Positions 1-10,500 of a DNA stretch of 64,000 bases are shown here, one piece after another (position 1 is the first letter of the stretch; each line of letters opens with the position of its first letter). Below the pieces are notes generated by a model that was given only the letters and a program-made list of their open reading frames with translations, did not search any database and had not been told where the DNA came from. A program made the position numbers and the translations under genes. The stretch comes from Diphasiastrum complanatum. Lineage: Eukaryota; Streptophyta; Lycopodiopsida; Lycopodiales; Lycopodiaceae. The stretch is from NCBI GenBank assembly GCA_029204225.1, contig CM055105.1:17867353-17931352 (forward strand), given 5' to 3'.

Positions 1-1144
1 GAGTCTTTAAGAAAGGATTATGTTACTCATAGTATTTCCTTTTTGCATAAGGGCTCGTTGGTTGAGCTAAAAGGCGATGTAAATAGGCCTTTTGATCCTT
101 TGCTATCTGCTTTAGAAGTTGTAGAATATTTGAAAGATTGATTTATCGCATTTGCCTTTGAATGTGCCTGTAAATAATCCCTTAAGTGTTAACTCACCTG
201 AAGGAATAATATTTAACAAACTTAGGCAAGAATATAGCGATGTTTTTCCTGATAAACTCCCTGATGGCCTACCTCCCCAAAGGAGTGTTGACCATCAGAT
301 AGAGTTGCTTCCTGGAAGCCAACCTGTATCTCTTTTTCCATATAGGGTTAGCATCAAGGAAGAGGATGAAATTTCTAAGCAGTTACAAGAACTCCTTAGG
401 ATGGGCCATATACGGCCTAGTAAGTCCCCTTGGGGAGCACCAATTCTTTTACTCAGTAAAAAGGATGGCGGCACACGTTTGTGTGGTGACTTTAAAAAGT
501 TAAATGATTTAACCATCAAGAACAGATATCCCTTACCTAGGATGGATGATCTTATGGATCGTCTGAATGGGGCTAAGTATTTCTCCAAGATTGATCTTAG
601 ATCAAGTTACCATCAGATAAGGATTAGGAACGAAGATGTCCCTAAGACTGGATTTCGATCCAGATATGGCCATTATGAGTTTTTAGTGTTACATTTTGGA
701 CTCACGAATGCGCCTGCCACTTTCCAGCAGATGATGAACGATATTCTTCGTCCATATCTAGGAAAGTTTGTGGTGGTGTATTTGGACGACATATTAATTT
801 ATAGTCGGACCCTTGAGGAGCATGAAGAGCATCTTCGTATTGTCTTAGATCTTCTAAGGCAAGAAAAGCTGTATGCTAAGGAGTCAAAATGTGAGTTCTT
901 TCAAACTAAACTCAAATACCTAGGCCATGTCATATCGGATAAAGGTCTTGAAATCGATTATGACAAAGTCCGTAAGGTACGAGAATGGCCGAGACCTTTG
1001 ACAATTCGTGATGTGAAATCCTTTTTGGGCTTCACAGGATTCTTTCACAGGTTCATTTTGGACTATGCCTTAATAGCATTGCCCTTGACGATCGTTCTTA
1101 GGGGGGTGAAGAAAAGAAAAATGGCCGCAAAAAAAGTCCATTGA
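1..1144 (+). pseudogene. Ty3/gypsy pol, protease end and reverse transcriptase
   Basis: Bases 1-150 carry the tail of a protease domain ending in an in-frame stop. The open frame at 152-1144 (330 codons) is the reverse transcriptase of a Ty3/gypsy retrotransposon, which copies element RNA into cDNA in cytoplasmic particles. In order it shows the HQIELLPGSQP lead-in (about residue 48), the [14 protein letters not shown] block (about 84), KKDGG, the KYFSKIDLRSSYHQI motif A region, [14 protein letters not shown] and the YLDD active site near residue 210. HFGLTNAP replaces the usual PFGLTNAP. The frame breaks after FLGFTGFFHRF, where the RNase H linker begins. The same lead-in family recurs on the minus strand near 20205-20390. 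The 5' end lies outside the window. Confidence 0.9.
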
Positions 1145-2632
1145 TAACGTGGACGGATGAAATGAATGAGAGTTTTGAGACTCTTGAGCACTGTGTTTCT
1201 ACGGCTCCAATTTTACACATTGTCAATCCTCACCGGCCCTTTGTGGTTGATACGGATGCTAGCGACTTTGCTGTTGGAGCGGTCCTTTATTAGGACGGTA
1301 GACCAGTTGCTTTTGAAAGCAAGAAGCTGGATCCTGCTCAGACTAAAAAATATGGAGGCATTATCTTTATGGTGCCAGATTCACGGTAATGACTGATCAC
1401 CAATCCCTTAAGTATATTCGTGATGCCAAGGACCTTCGTGGCCGTAAGGCTAGATGGTCGGAACTCATTCAGGAGTTTGTCTTCGACATTAAGTATCGTA
1501 AAGGTACGTCAAATTGTGTTGTCGATGCCTTGAGCCGGATTGGAGAGATTAATCAGTTATGCTTTGCTGAGATCCAATCTGATTTGTATCTCTCACTACG
1601 GGATCTTTGTCGAACCGATAGGTTTTTTGGTCGCATCTGGCTAGATGTCCTGACGGGAAATTCTAGATCTAGTGATGACCTTGGGATGCAGGATCCCAAG
1701 CAATCCCGTAATGATAAGTTACTTGAGGACTATTCCATAAGGAATGGCCTGCTTTTCCGAAAGGGAAAGGTTTGTGTGCCGGATAGGGAGGACTTGCGGG
1801 CCCAAATCCTGCAGCAGTGTCATGACAACCCTTGTGCTGGTCACCCAGGCATACAGAGGACACTTGACCTTGTTAGGAAGAATTTCTTCTGGCCTAAGAT
1901 GAAAGGTCATGGGGAGGCATACGTTCAAAGTTGTAAACAATGCCAGCAAAACAAAGCAGAAAGACTCAAAAGTCTGATTGGGAAAAGTATCTCCCTTTGG
2001 TTGAGTTCGCGCACAATAGTGCTAAGCATTCTGCCACAGGATTCAGTCCTTTGATGCTGATGTATGGCTTTCAGCCACGTTCTCCAGTTTCGGTCGGACT
2101 CAAAGGTCTCAAGGTGCAAGCTGCAATAGATTTCCTGCAAGATATGCAAGAAATGCTACTAGTGGCCAAGGAAAGCATGAAAACCGCTCAGGATAGAGCT
2201 CAGTTTTATGCTAACTGCGGTCGTTCACCTCGAGACATTGAGGTAGAAACTTGGGTGTATCTTAAAATCCCTAAGGATTCGAAGGTACTCCAGACGGAAA
2301 ATTGCCATAAGCTATCTCCTCGATATAGCGGACCTTATAAGGTTGTAAAGAAAATCAACCCAGTCGCGTATCAGCTAGATCTTCCGATTGGGGTTGGGGT
2401 TCATCCTGTTTTCCATGTAAGTCGTTTAAAAAAACGACTTAGTAGGAAGGATTCCCTAATTCCGGAAGGTGAACTAGTTGAGCTCCAGGATCTGTCTACC
2501 TTTGTGCCTAATGTACCTGAAAAAGTTGTTGTCGTTCGTCGTCACCAATTGAGAAACTGTTTGGTTTCTGAGTTTCTCGTACGTTGGAAAGGTAAGACAG
2601 ATGACGAGGACACTCTTGGTACGGTGATGTGA
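1145..2632 (+). pseudogene. Ty3/gypsy RNase H, integrase remnant and chromodomain
   Basis: This continues the same pol in shifted frames. RNase H starts with DTDASDFAVGAVL near 1248, has an in-frame TAG just after it, and lacks the middle block before TDHQSLKYI near 1390. DALSR at about 1530 ends it. The integrase zinc finger is present at 1805-1970 (HDNPCAGHPG, then CKQCQQNKAE). The reading then jumps straight to SDWEKYLPLVEFAHNSA, so most of the catalytic DDE core is deleted. The C-terminal part keeps the PVFHVSRLK motif and a chromodomain-like EFLVRWKGK at 2570-2600, which marks a chromodomain-bearing Ty3 lineage. LINE sequence follows directly. Confidence 0.87.
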
Positions 2633-3631
2633 TGGCTTTCTTCTAGTCATGGGGCTTCTCAATGCTGGATCTCCCACAGGGCACTCATGCATTTATCAGA
2701 CAGCAGCTATATCGTAGATCAAATTGTCACATAGTATGGGATCGTCCTGATCATGGGAGAGTCAAGCTTACCTTTTATGGCACACATATCTTACGCAGAG
2801 ACAGTTTGGGACTTCCTATTAGACATTTATATCTATCTGTTCCTCTTTCTTTTGGGCTCTGATACAGATTGGGTCAGTTACGAGTCTCTTCGCATCAGCT
2901 TGCTATTGAGACAGGTAGATATTCAGGCATTTTGAGAGAGCATCGGATATGCCAGGTATGCACATTGGGTGTAGTGGAGGATGAGTTCCATTTTATCTTC
3001 ATCTGCCCTACATACTTTGAGATACAAGGTCGATATCATTGTTTATATCAAGACACCCCTATTACTCTCAGTACCTTTTTGGAGTATCAGGATCCCAGAT
3101 GTGTCGGCCTTTTACTACGAGAGATGCTTATGTTGAGAGCCTCTTTGCTACCATCGGAGAGTATTACTGATTCAGGCCAGCATTTCATTACTAGCTTCTT
3201 TTAGAAGCAGAGCGCGATGACCTATCAAATGATGAGACAGTCATACCGGTGAGGGCGAAGGCCCAACGTGCCCAGCCACCACCTCTTGTCAGATCTACAC
3301 GCGCCTCCAAAGCTACCAGAGCTCCTCGACAACAGATCACATCTTCTATGAGTATCAGACATTTTTTTCGATATTGATATTTTACTCTTCCTTTTCCTTT
3401 CCTCAGCAGAGCAGGCGGTTAAGCTCTTGCACCTATACCCTCTTCAAAGCTGGAGGTTAAGCTCTTGTATATTTGCTCTTATATGCTTTTAATGACTCTA
3501 TGTTAGATGTGTCTTTAACTAACTAGAGAGAGTTCTATATTGTCTTTTCCTCTTAGACTAGTGATTTTTTTTTATGTTGTCCGACATGGACAGTGATCCT
3601 ACGAGATATATACTTATTTATTCTGTCTTAT

Positions 3632-3645
3632 GTGCCCTTGGGCAC
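3632..3645 (+). other. LINE 3'-terminal hairpin
   Basis: GTGCCC-TT-GGGCAC is a perfect inverted repeat about 20 bp before the LINE-A tail. Equivalent hairpins with different bases lie at 7595-7608, 32921-32934 and 36583-36596. Confidence 0.6.
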
Positions 3646-3662
3646 TCAATAGACATTAATAC

Positions 3663-3769
<107 letters not shown>

Positions 3770-4002
3770 GCGTGATGGTGCGCTCTGCCTGCTCCAGCGC
3801 GATGGTGGCCGTTCTAACGCGAGGGTGTGCCCTGCTCCAGCAACGCCTGCTCCAGCGAGGGCCTACTCCAGCTGCCTGTCCAGCGGCCTTCTTCCATCTA
3901 TCCATCGTCGCTACCCATTGGCCATTCCTCCAGCGCACTGTCCATCGCTGCTCCCAGCAAAGCTTAGCTGCAGATTTTTCCACGCCTATTACAGTGCCTG
4001 AT

Positions 4003-4926
4003 ATGCCTCGCCGTAAAGGGGCTTTTGCCCTTCCTTCCAATACTACTTCTTCATCTGCTTTGTCGTCTTCTTCATCCATTTCAAACCCACCTTCACCTTC
4101 ACCTTCACCTTCTATTCCAATTGCAATCCCTATATCTCCGTCAAATCCTATTGTTGCTAATAGTGAATCCATCATAGCCGATCCTTTGACCCCGAATACC
4201 CCAGAAGAGGAATCACTTCTGCCTCCAGCCTTTATGATCTCCGTCATTCGTGCAGATCAGTTACGTTCCTATGAATATCTCAACGACCATCGGAAAAAAC
4301 TTCTTTCTCTTGAAGCTATGATCCAAGCCGTTCAATCTCATCTTCAGGAACTAGATTCTTCTATCGATGATCTCAAGAAAGAAGTTGCAGCTGTCAAAAT
4401 CGAAGCTCCCTCTCATTCGACTACTTCAGCTAAGATCCAACAGGTTGAAAGTCAAGTGGAACAGCATCATACCGTTGTCCGATCCTGGGCAGCAGATGTG
4501 CTTAGAAGTCTTAAGACTGTTGTTCGACCACTTCCACCTTCTTTTATCTCTTCTACGTTCACCGAGAGCCATTTGCGAGAGCAAAAGGCTCTTAATGTCC
4601 AAGTCAAAGGTATTACGAACTCCCATGATGCTGTTGGTGAAGCTAAAAAGTTTCTTGAAGAGAGCCTTCAACACCACCACAAAGATATGGATACTGCATG
4701 GCGGCCTAAGAAAGATCCAGGTACTCTTGTTATACGCTTTGCATCTGCCACTGGTCGTCATGCAGTGCTAGGGAAGAGATCTACACTGCGGGGCACCACG
4801 ATATACCTAGATGAAGACCTTACTTTCATTCAGGTTCAAGAACAAAAAAAAGAAAAACAGGAGGCTCTAATGAATGGAAAGTCTTTGATCTACATAGATG
4901 GTATCATTCGTTTTGTAGATATCTGA
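4003..4926 (+). CDS. LINE ORF1 RNA-binding protein (LINE-B)
   Basis: 307 codons from the ATG at 4003. The frame stays open upstream through the (CT)n tract, but that part is low complexity and unlikely to be translated. The N-terminus is Ser/Pro rich. A coiled coil follows (about residues 85-165: DQLRSYEYLNDHRKKLL, then repeated leucine heptads). A globular C-terminal part resembles the RRM-like/CTD region of L1-type ORF1 proteins: EQKALNVQVKGI, TLVIRFAS, LRGTTIYLDEDLTFIQVQ. Such proteins trimerise and coat element RNA. The same architecture occurs in LINE-H ORF1 (16361-17455) and, truncated, in LINE-C. No stops or frameshifts are seen. The LINE-type assignment is secure, but activity is unknown. 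Confidence 0.8.
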   Translation: MPRRKGAFALPSNTTSSSALSSSSSISNPPSPSPSPSIPIAIPISPSNPIVANSESIIADPLTPNTPEEESLLPPAFMISVIRADQLRSYEYLNDHRKKLLSLEAMIQAVQSHLQELDSSIDDLKKEVAAVKIEAPSHSTTSAKIQQVESQVEQHHTVVRSWAADVLRSLKTVVRPLPPSFISSTFTESHLREQKALNVQVKGITNSHDAVGEAKKFLEESLQHHHKDMDTAWRPKKDPGTLVIRFASATGRHAVLGKRSTLRGTTIYLDEDLTFIQVQEQKKEKQEALMNGKSLIYIDGIIRFVDI

Positions 4927-5120
4927 GACTGTTCAGAGTTAGTGAGAGAGTAGAGCACTGAAGAATGGTCTACGTACCATATAATCCTAGACATTATCCT
5001 CTTCTTAGTTAGTTTTGGTTTAGTTATGTTGTTTGACGGCATTGCTCCGTCTTGGTTCTACTTTATCTTATGTACTTGCTCATCTTATACGCGTTTTGGC
5101 ATGGAAAAGACGTTAATAAA

Positions 5121-5124
<4 letters not shown>

Positions 5125-5173
<49 letters not shown>

Positions 5174-5183
5174 CGCTCTCTCT
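5125..5183 (+). repeat. (CT)n tail of LINE-B
   Basis: A CT dinucleotide run interrupted by two GCTC units at its right end. It closes the LINE-B 3' UTR and abuts another LINE fragment. Confidence 0.95.
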
Positions 5184-5835
5184 ACCATGGCAAAAAAGTA
5201 AGAAGGAGCTCACGCTCTCCCTCTCCACCCACCTCTCCAACTCCTCATCCTCCCCCCCACGTTCACCCTCCACCCTTGCTCAACAGCAGTAGCATGTTGC
5301 TGCTGCATCGCTGCTACCAGCAGCAGCAGTTGCTGTTGTTGCGCAAGCAGCAGCTGCTGCCACTACTGTTGCAGTTGCGATGTCCTCCTCCCAGCCTCCC
5401 TCCACCCCCTCTACTAAATATCATCATTTTGATCCCTCACCCTCTTCTCCTTCCCCTTCTTCCAACTCAATCTATCCTCCTCTCAAGAACCCTACACACC
5501 CACAAAAGCAGTTGAATCCTACTTTGCCACCAACATCAATGTGTGATATTGCAAGATTTTCAGGCATTGAAAGAAGAGTTGAATATGGTACACAACTACA
5601 CATGCCATCCCCATAGTGGCGGACACAGTGTCATCGTTACCCCATGGGGTCACCATCCCTTATCCTATTTATCTCACGCTTCCAAATTCTCCCCACCACT
5701 CTCTCTGACCCCTCTTCCATGTCTTTCCATTTGGGTTCTATACCAACCTCACCACCTCCTTCCCACTCCATTGACCGTGCACCTGGATATACTTTCACAC
5801 ATATCTATATCAAGACGTACCAAGAGGCCCTTATT
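5184..5835 (+). pseudogene. LINE fragment: low-complexity leader and endonuclease piece
   Basis: Bases 5184-5530 are C/T-rich with CAG/CTG runs and read as Ser/Pro/Gln/Ala-rich peptide, like the N-terminus of LINE ORF1. At about 5590-5835 a decayed piece of the LINE endonuclease C-terminus follows ([11 protein letters not shown], then a frameshifted equivalent of the DYLMGS and TLSDHS blocks seen at 15660-15800). The central part of the LINE is missing. The fragment begins at the (CT)n tail of LINE-B, so the head-to-tail chain continues here. Confidence 0.6.
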
Positions 5836-5958
5836 TCCTGCAATAGCAAATCCAAAGAACTTGAAACAAAAAAAAATTCTAATCGAATTTTTTGAAAAGT
5901 TTCGATACATTTGAAATGACGATCCAATGAAACTATGCAATAAAAGAGGCATGCATAC

Positions 5959-6098
5959 CTGATCTTCAAAATAACACTTTCCAACATAAAATCTTTGTGA
6001 ATTGGAGCCATTAAGTCTAACAAATTGCGATGACAAAGTGCTTCACAATATATATCTGCAAAACTGAATCCAAAATACTTTCCAACTTCATAAAGGCA
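5959..6098 (-). CDS. ORC3: ORC3 exon 10
   Basis: 140 bp after TTGTGCAG and before GTATGC, encoding [20 protein letters not shown]. It is separated from exon 9 by 16.5 kb and leaves two bases for the next exon, which is not found in the window. Confidence 0.8.
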
Positions 6099-7480
6099 CT
6101 GCACAAACAAAATAAAACCATATATAAGGAGTTTGATTATTGTATTGCCTTGTTTTGAGGCTTCAACATTATGATGTTTTTCATACCAAAACTCATCTAT
6201 TTTAGACTATTGCAAGAGAAAGCTTCCAAGCAGCAAAGGAGTAGCGATAAATCAATTATAATCGAAGTTTTCTAACATCACATTTTTCAAATATATTGAG
6301 AACAAGGGATGTAGAAAATGAAGCGTGCGCATAATTTTTCTTCCAAAGGTGAAATACTAATAGTACCTAAGTGTGGTTGTTAGACCCCAGCCGTGGATGT
6401 AATGAGTCCTGAAGGACCAGCTATCAGAAGGGTCAGGCGATTTAGGAATCATGTGACAAGACAACGGGACTACACACCTGGCATTCACATTATATGTCAT
6501 CGTCAATGACTCGATGTACCCACATGCCACCAATGGTGAGGCAGTAGGACCATCGTGCAACTAACTAGTTGACCCTAAGGATGGGTCGTAACCAAGGTTA
6601 GTAAGCAAGGGTAAGCACAGGGCATGCCAAGTGGCTTGATCATCCATGCATCAACCCCATGACCAAAACAGTGAGTAGAGGAGAGGCACTAGACAGTGTA
6701 ATATTTCGTATAAGGGTCATCTTTGGAGAGTGAAAATTTTGATCTGGAGAAAATTCCAAATTAATAGAGAGAGAAAATTTTCATTAGCTGTGATTGATCC
6801 ATTGATGAGGTATGGATCTATGTATTCTAATTCCAGGCTTTGAGATTAAAACTATGGCAATCTATTCTTATTGCATGATTTTATATCTTGGACACTTGCA
6901 GGAATGCATTATTGAAATCAAGTTGTTTTGCAACTGTTAGACTCTTTCTTTGTAGAATGTGAAGTGTATTGTTGGCTTCCATGGGTTTGTAGCCAACAAT
7001 TTAGAACCAGCAACGTTTCTGTAAGGTGGGCAGCCAAGCTATGTAGCATGCCAACGGACCTTTTACACCGAATCTCGACGACTGATCCTCAGCCACAATA
7101 AAGTCTCCCATAAACACGATTGATCAGTGGCAAAAGCGCATGCATAAATCAGCCTTACTAGTTATCCATGTCAATGTGGGCAGCATAACCATTGCCAACA
7201 AAAAAAACCAAGTAGCTGAAGTAGCTAATTGGGAAGGTGCATCGTTTTTTATAGCTACAACTTCATTCTTGAGTTCTTTGATGGAAGCTTCTAGCTTTTT
7301 GAGGTGTGATTGCACAACTAGAAGTAGAGAATCATGAGAAGCCAGCATTTCCCTGTGGTTGTTGAGATATTCAAATATTCGGAGTTGTTCTTCACGCAGA
7401 AGAGTAAATGCAGCAAAGGATGGCAGAGAATCTGTTGGGGAAGCTGGAGTCAAAGGGAGAGCTACAGTAGCTCCGGCATT

Positions 7481-7558
<78 letters not shown>

Positions 7559-10500
7559 GAATAGAATAGAATAGAATATATTAATGTCTATAGAGTACCC
7601 TTGGGCACATAAGACAAAGAAAAAGTACATCAAAAAGGAGCATTGTCCATGTCGGACTTATTTCTATCAGCTAAAACTAAAAACAGAAATAAACTAGAAA
7701 TAAAACCAAAGCTTAACCAGCAGCTATGGTGAGGGTACAAAAGTAGTAGCTTAAACACCAGCTACGCGGAGGAATAAAACTCACTAACCGAGAGAGAAAA
7801 ACTGTGTGATCTAGTGTGAGGCACATGGTGGCCTCTGGTGACGAACTCTGGATGGTCGAGGAAGACGCTGGAGCTTCGGTCGACGAGCTGGAATGTCAAT
7901 CTCACTATCCGAAGTATCCTCCCTAACTCTTTTCTGAAAGAAATATGTGGCTGGTTGTGGTCAACATCCTGATCATCCGACAGAAGTGAAGATCTCAAAG
8001 AGAACATCTGTCGCAAAACTAAACCAACACATCTCACATCTGGATGGGCAAAGAAGGAACCAAGCATGAGTGGAGTGTCTCGATAGAGACAGTGGTATCT
8101 GCCTCTGATCTCATAGTAAGCTGGACATACGAAAATAAAGTGAAACTCATCCTCAACCTCCTGTAGTGTACAGCACTGACAAATCCGTAATGGTCATAGC
8201 GTGTCTATGTATCTGCCAGTCTCAATAGCGAGCTGATGAGAAGAGACTCGAAGCTGACCAATGAGGTAGCGCAGGCCAAAAGACAGCATTTGAGAGAGAT
8301 AACTCTGTCTGACGGGAAGCCCTGAAGCATCCAGGTGAAGAAAGTGAATGCGGTAGAACTGAAGCTTAACTCGTGATGGATCCAGGTGAGACCAAACAGT
8401 ATGTACTTATGCTCTGTAGATCTGTCGGCGAATGAACGCATGAGTCACATTTGGGAGGTCAGACATAGATAATCCCCAGCTATGTAGAAAGTCCGAAGCA
8501 TACTAAAACCATGAAGACTTAGCCCGCTGCCCGGCCAAAGTGCGAGAAGATGAAAAAGCCGCTACCACGTATTTAGAAGAATCAAGTTTTGAGACTCTGT
8601 GAATGAACGTGATGATCCTGAAAATAGCCTCGACAATCAGTGGAGGAGAAGCAAACTCTGCCAAAATAATCTCATGAGGAATTGACTGCTTGGCCCGAAT
8701 CATCCGGCTAAGCATGTGAATCTGCAAAAGCAAGATGTCACTCCAAGTGTCTCTAGATAAGCTTGGGCATCATGTCTCTGCTGAATACAGTGCAACTGGA
8801 GAAACAGTCGAAGAAAAGAGGCGATAGCGTGTGTCCGAGTCATGCACGTAATAAGTAGAGGAAAACCTCTCCATCTGAACAAGAGCAGAGTGCCCCTTGC
8901 GGAGCCTAGCCAATGTAGCTGGTCTAAAAGAAAGCAATGGACCAGAGAAGAGAACACCCAGGTATGTGTAAGACGCCACTATCTCTAGACGCTGTCCATC
9001 ATAATATGACATAGTGTCTCTCATATGCTTCATGTTGGTGTTAAACACCATAATCTTAATCTTACCAATGTTCACCATCAACCCCCATATCTGACAGAAA
9101 GTATACAAGGCATCCAGATGTCGCTGAAGTCCTGCAGCCGAACTAGATAGTAGAACCATATCATTTGCATGAAGAAGGATAGGGATAATAATATCTGCTA
9201 GAGGACAGCCACCTCCACCTTCTTCCCAAGTGATCGCTCAAGGTCGTCAATGTATAGAGCAAATAGGGTGGGTGACAAACCCCTACTTTACTCCGACCGT
9301 ACTATGAATATACGAAGACCATCCATCTCCATCACAGCATCGGGCCAAAACTCTCTCATATAATGTGATGATAGCAGCAATGACCTCCTATGAGAAACCA
9401 AGGGATGCCAAATGCTAGAGCAGCAAGTGTCTCGGAATCGAATCAAATGCTTTGCGGAAGTCCACAAAGTAGCAATAGACTCTCTGTTTCCTGGACTTTG
9501 TCGCCTCAATGATACATCTCAGTATGAATATCTGGTCCGCTGTGGAATAGCCTGCTCTAAAACCTGCCTGTCCCATAGCATATAACTCCTCTGTCTCCGC
9601 CTGAGAGCTGATGATAGACTGCATAACCGAACCATAGGGCTTAGCCATAGTGTGGCTGATCATAATAACGATAGTTGTCTACATTCAGAGGATCACTAGC
9701 CTTAAGTATAGGGTGAAAAAGGTTAGTACACCAAGGTGTGGGGAGGCCATAAATAACAGATTGGTTAAAAATGTAGGAGATGTATGGAGCAACAATATGG
9801 GCGAGAGGTTTTAAAAAGTCCATACTTAGAGAGAGAGAGAGAGAGATGATTAGATTAGCTTTATTAGCATCCACTGTGACCAAATTTTGCAGCGCAAAAG
9901 TGTGCGATCCTTCCAACGATTTTGATCTTAGATCGTGTAAGTTCGTTTGTTAACATGAGATTCATATGAATGTTTGCTTCTCTATGTCTTTGTGTAGGAC
10001 CACGAATTGTTGGATTGAACCATTCCATATAACATTGCAGTTTGCGCTTTTAGGATTCTTTCCATGACTTTTGTTTTGCTCAGATTGATTGAAAAATCAA
10101 ATTTCTTTTAAAAAATTTCCAAAGCATTGAGATGTTGCTAGCTTTATGTGGTATTTGTAAATAAAACGACATCATCCATATGAAGTACCAATTTAATGAC
10201 AAACTAAAAAAGCTTAACACCACCTCCATCATCCTCACGTACACAATCAGTAAAATTATCTATGTAGATACCAAAAAGTGTAGGAGAGAGGAAAACCTTG
10301 TTTCCCTACAATATTGCTGAAAACTTTTACGGTAAAACCTGTTGAGCATCTCACCTTTGCAATCACTTTTTTGTCAAGTTGTGACATATCCATTGGCACT
10401 TGGATTTCTTCCATTCTTAACCATAATTTTTATCTAAGAACTATGTCAAAGGCTTTGTCGGAATCTGCAAAGCAACAATAAGATTTGTTTGCTTCCTTAA

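Noticed and set aside
7334-7564. Arg-Glu repeat open frames over (GA)n, also at 3618-4247, 5085-5273 and 22510-22813
   Set aside because: These come from reading microsatellites on the strand opposite to real LINE or intron sequence.
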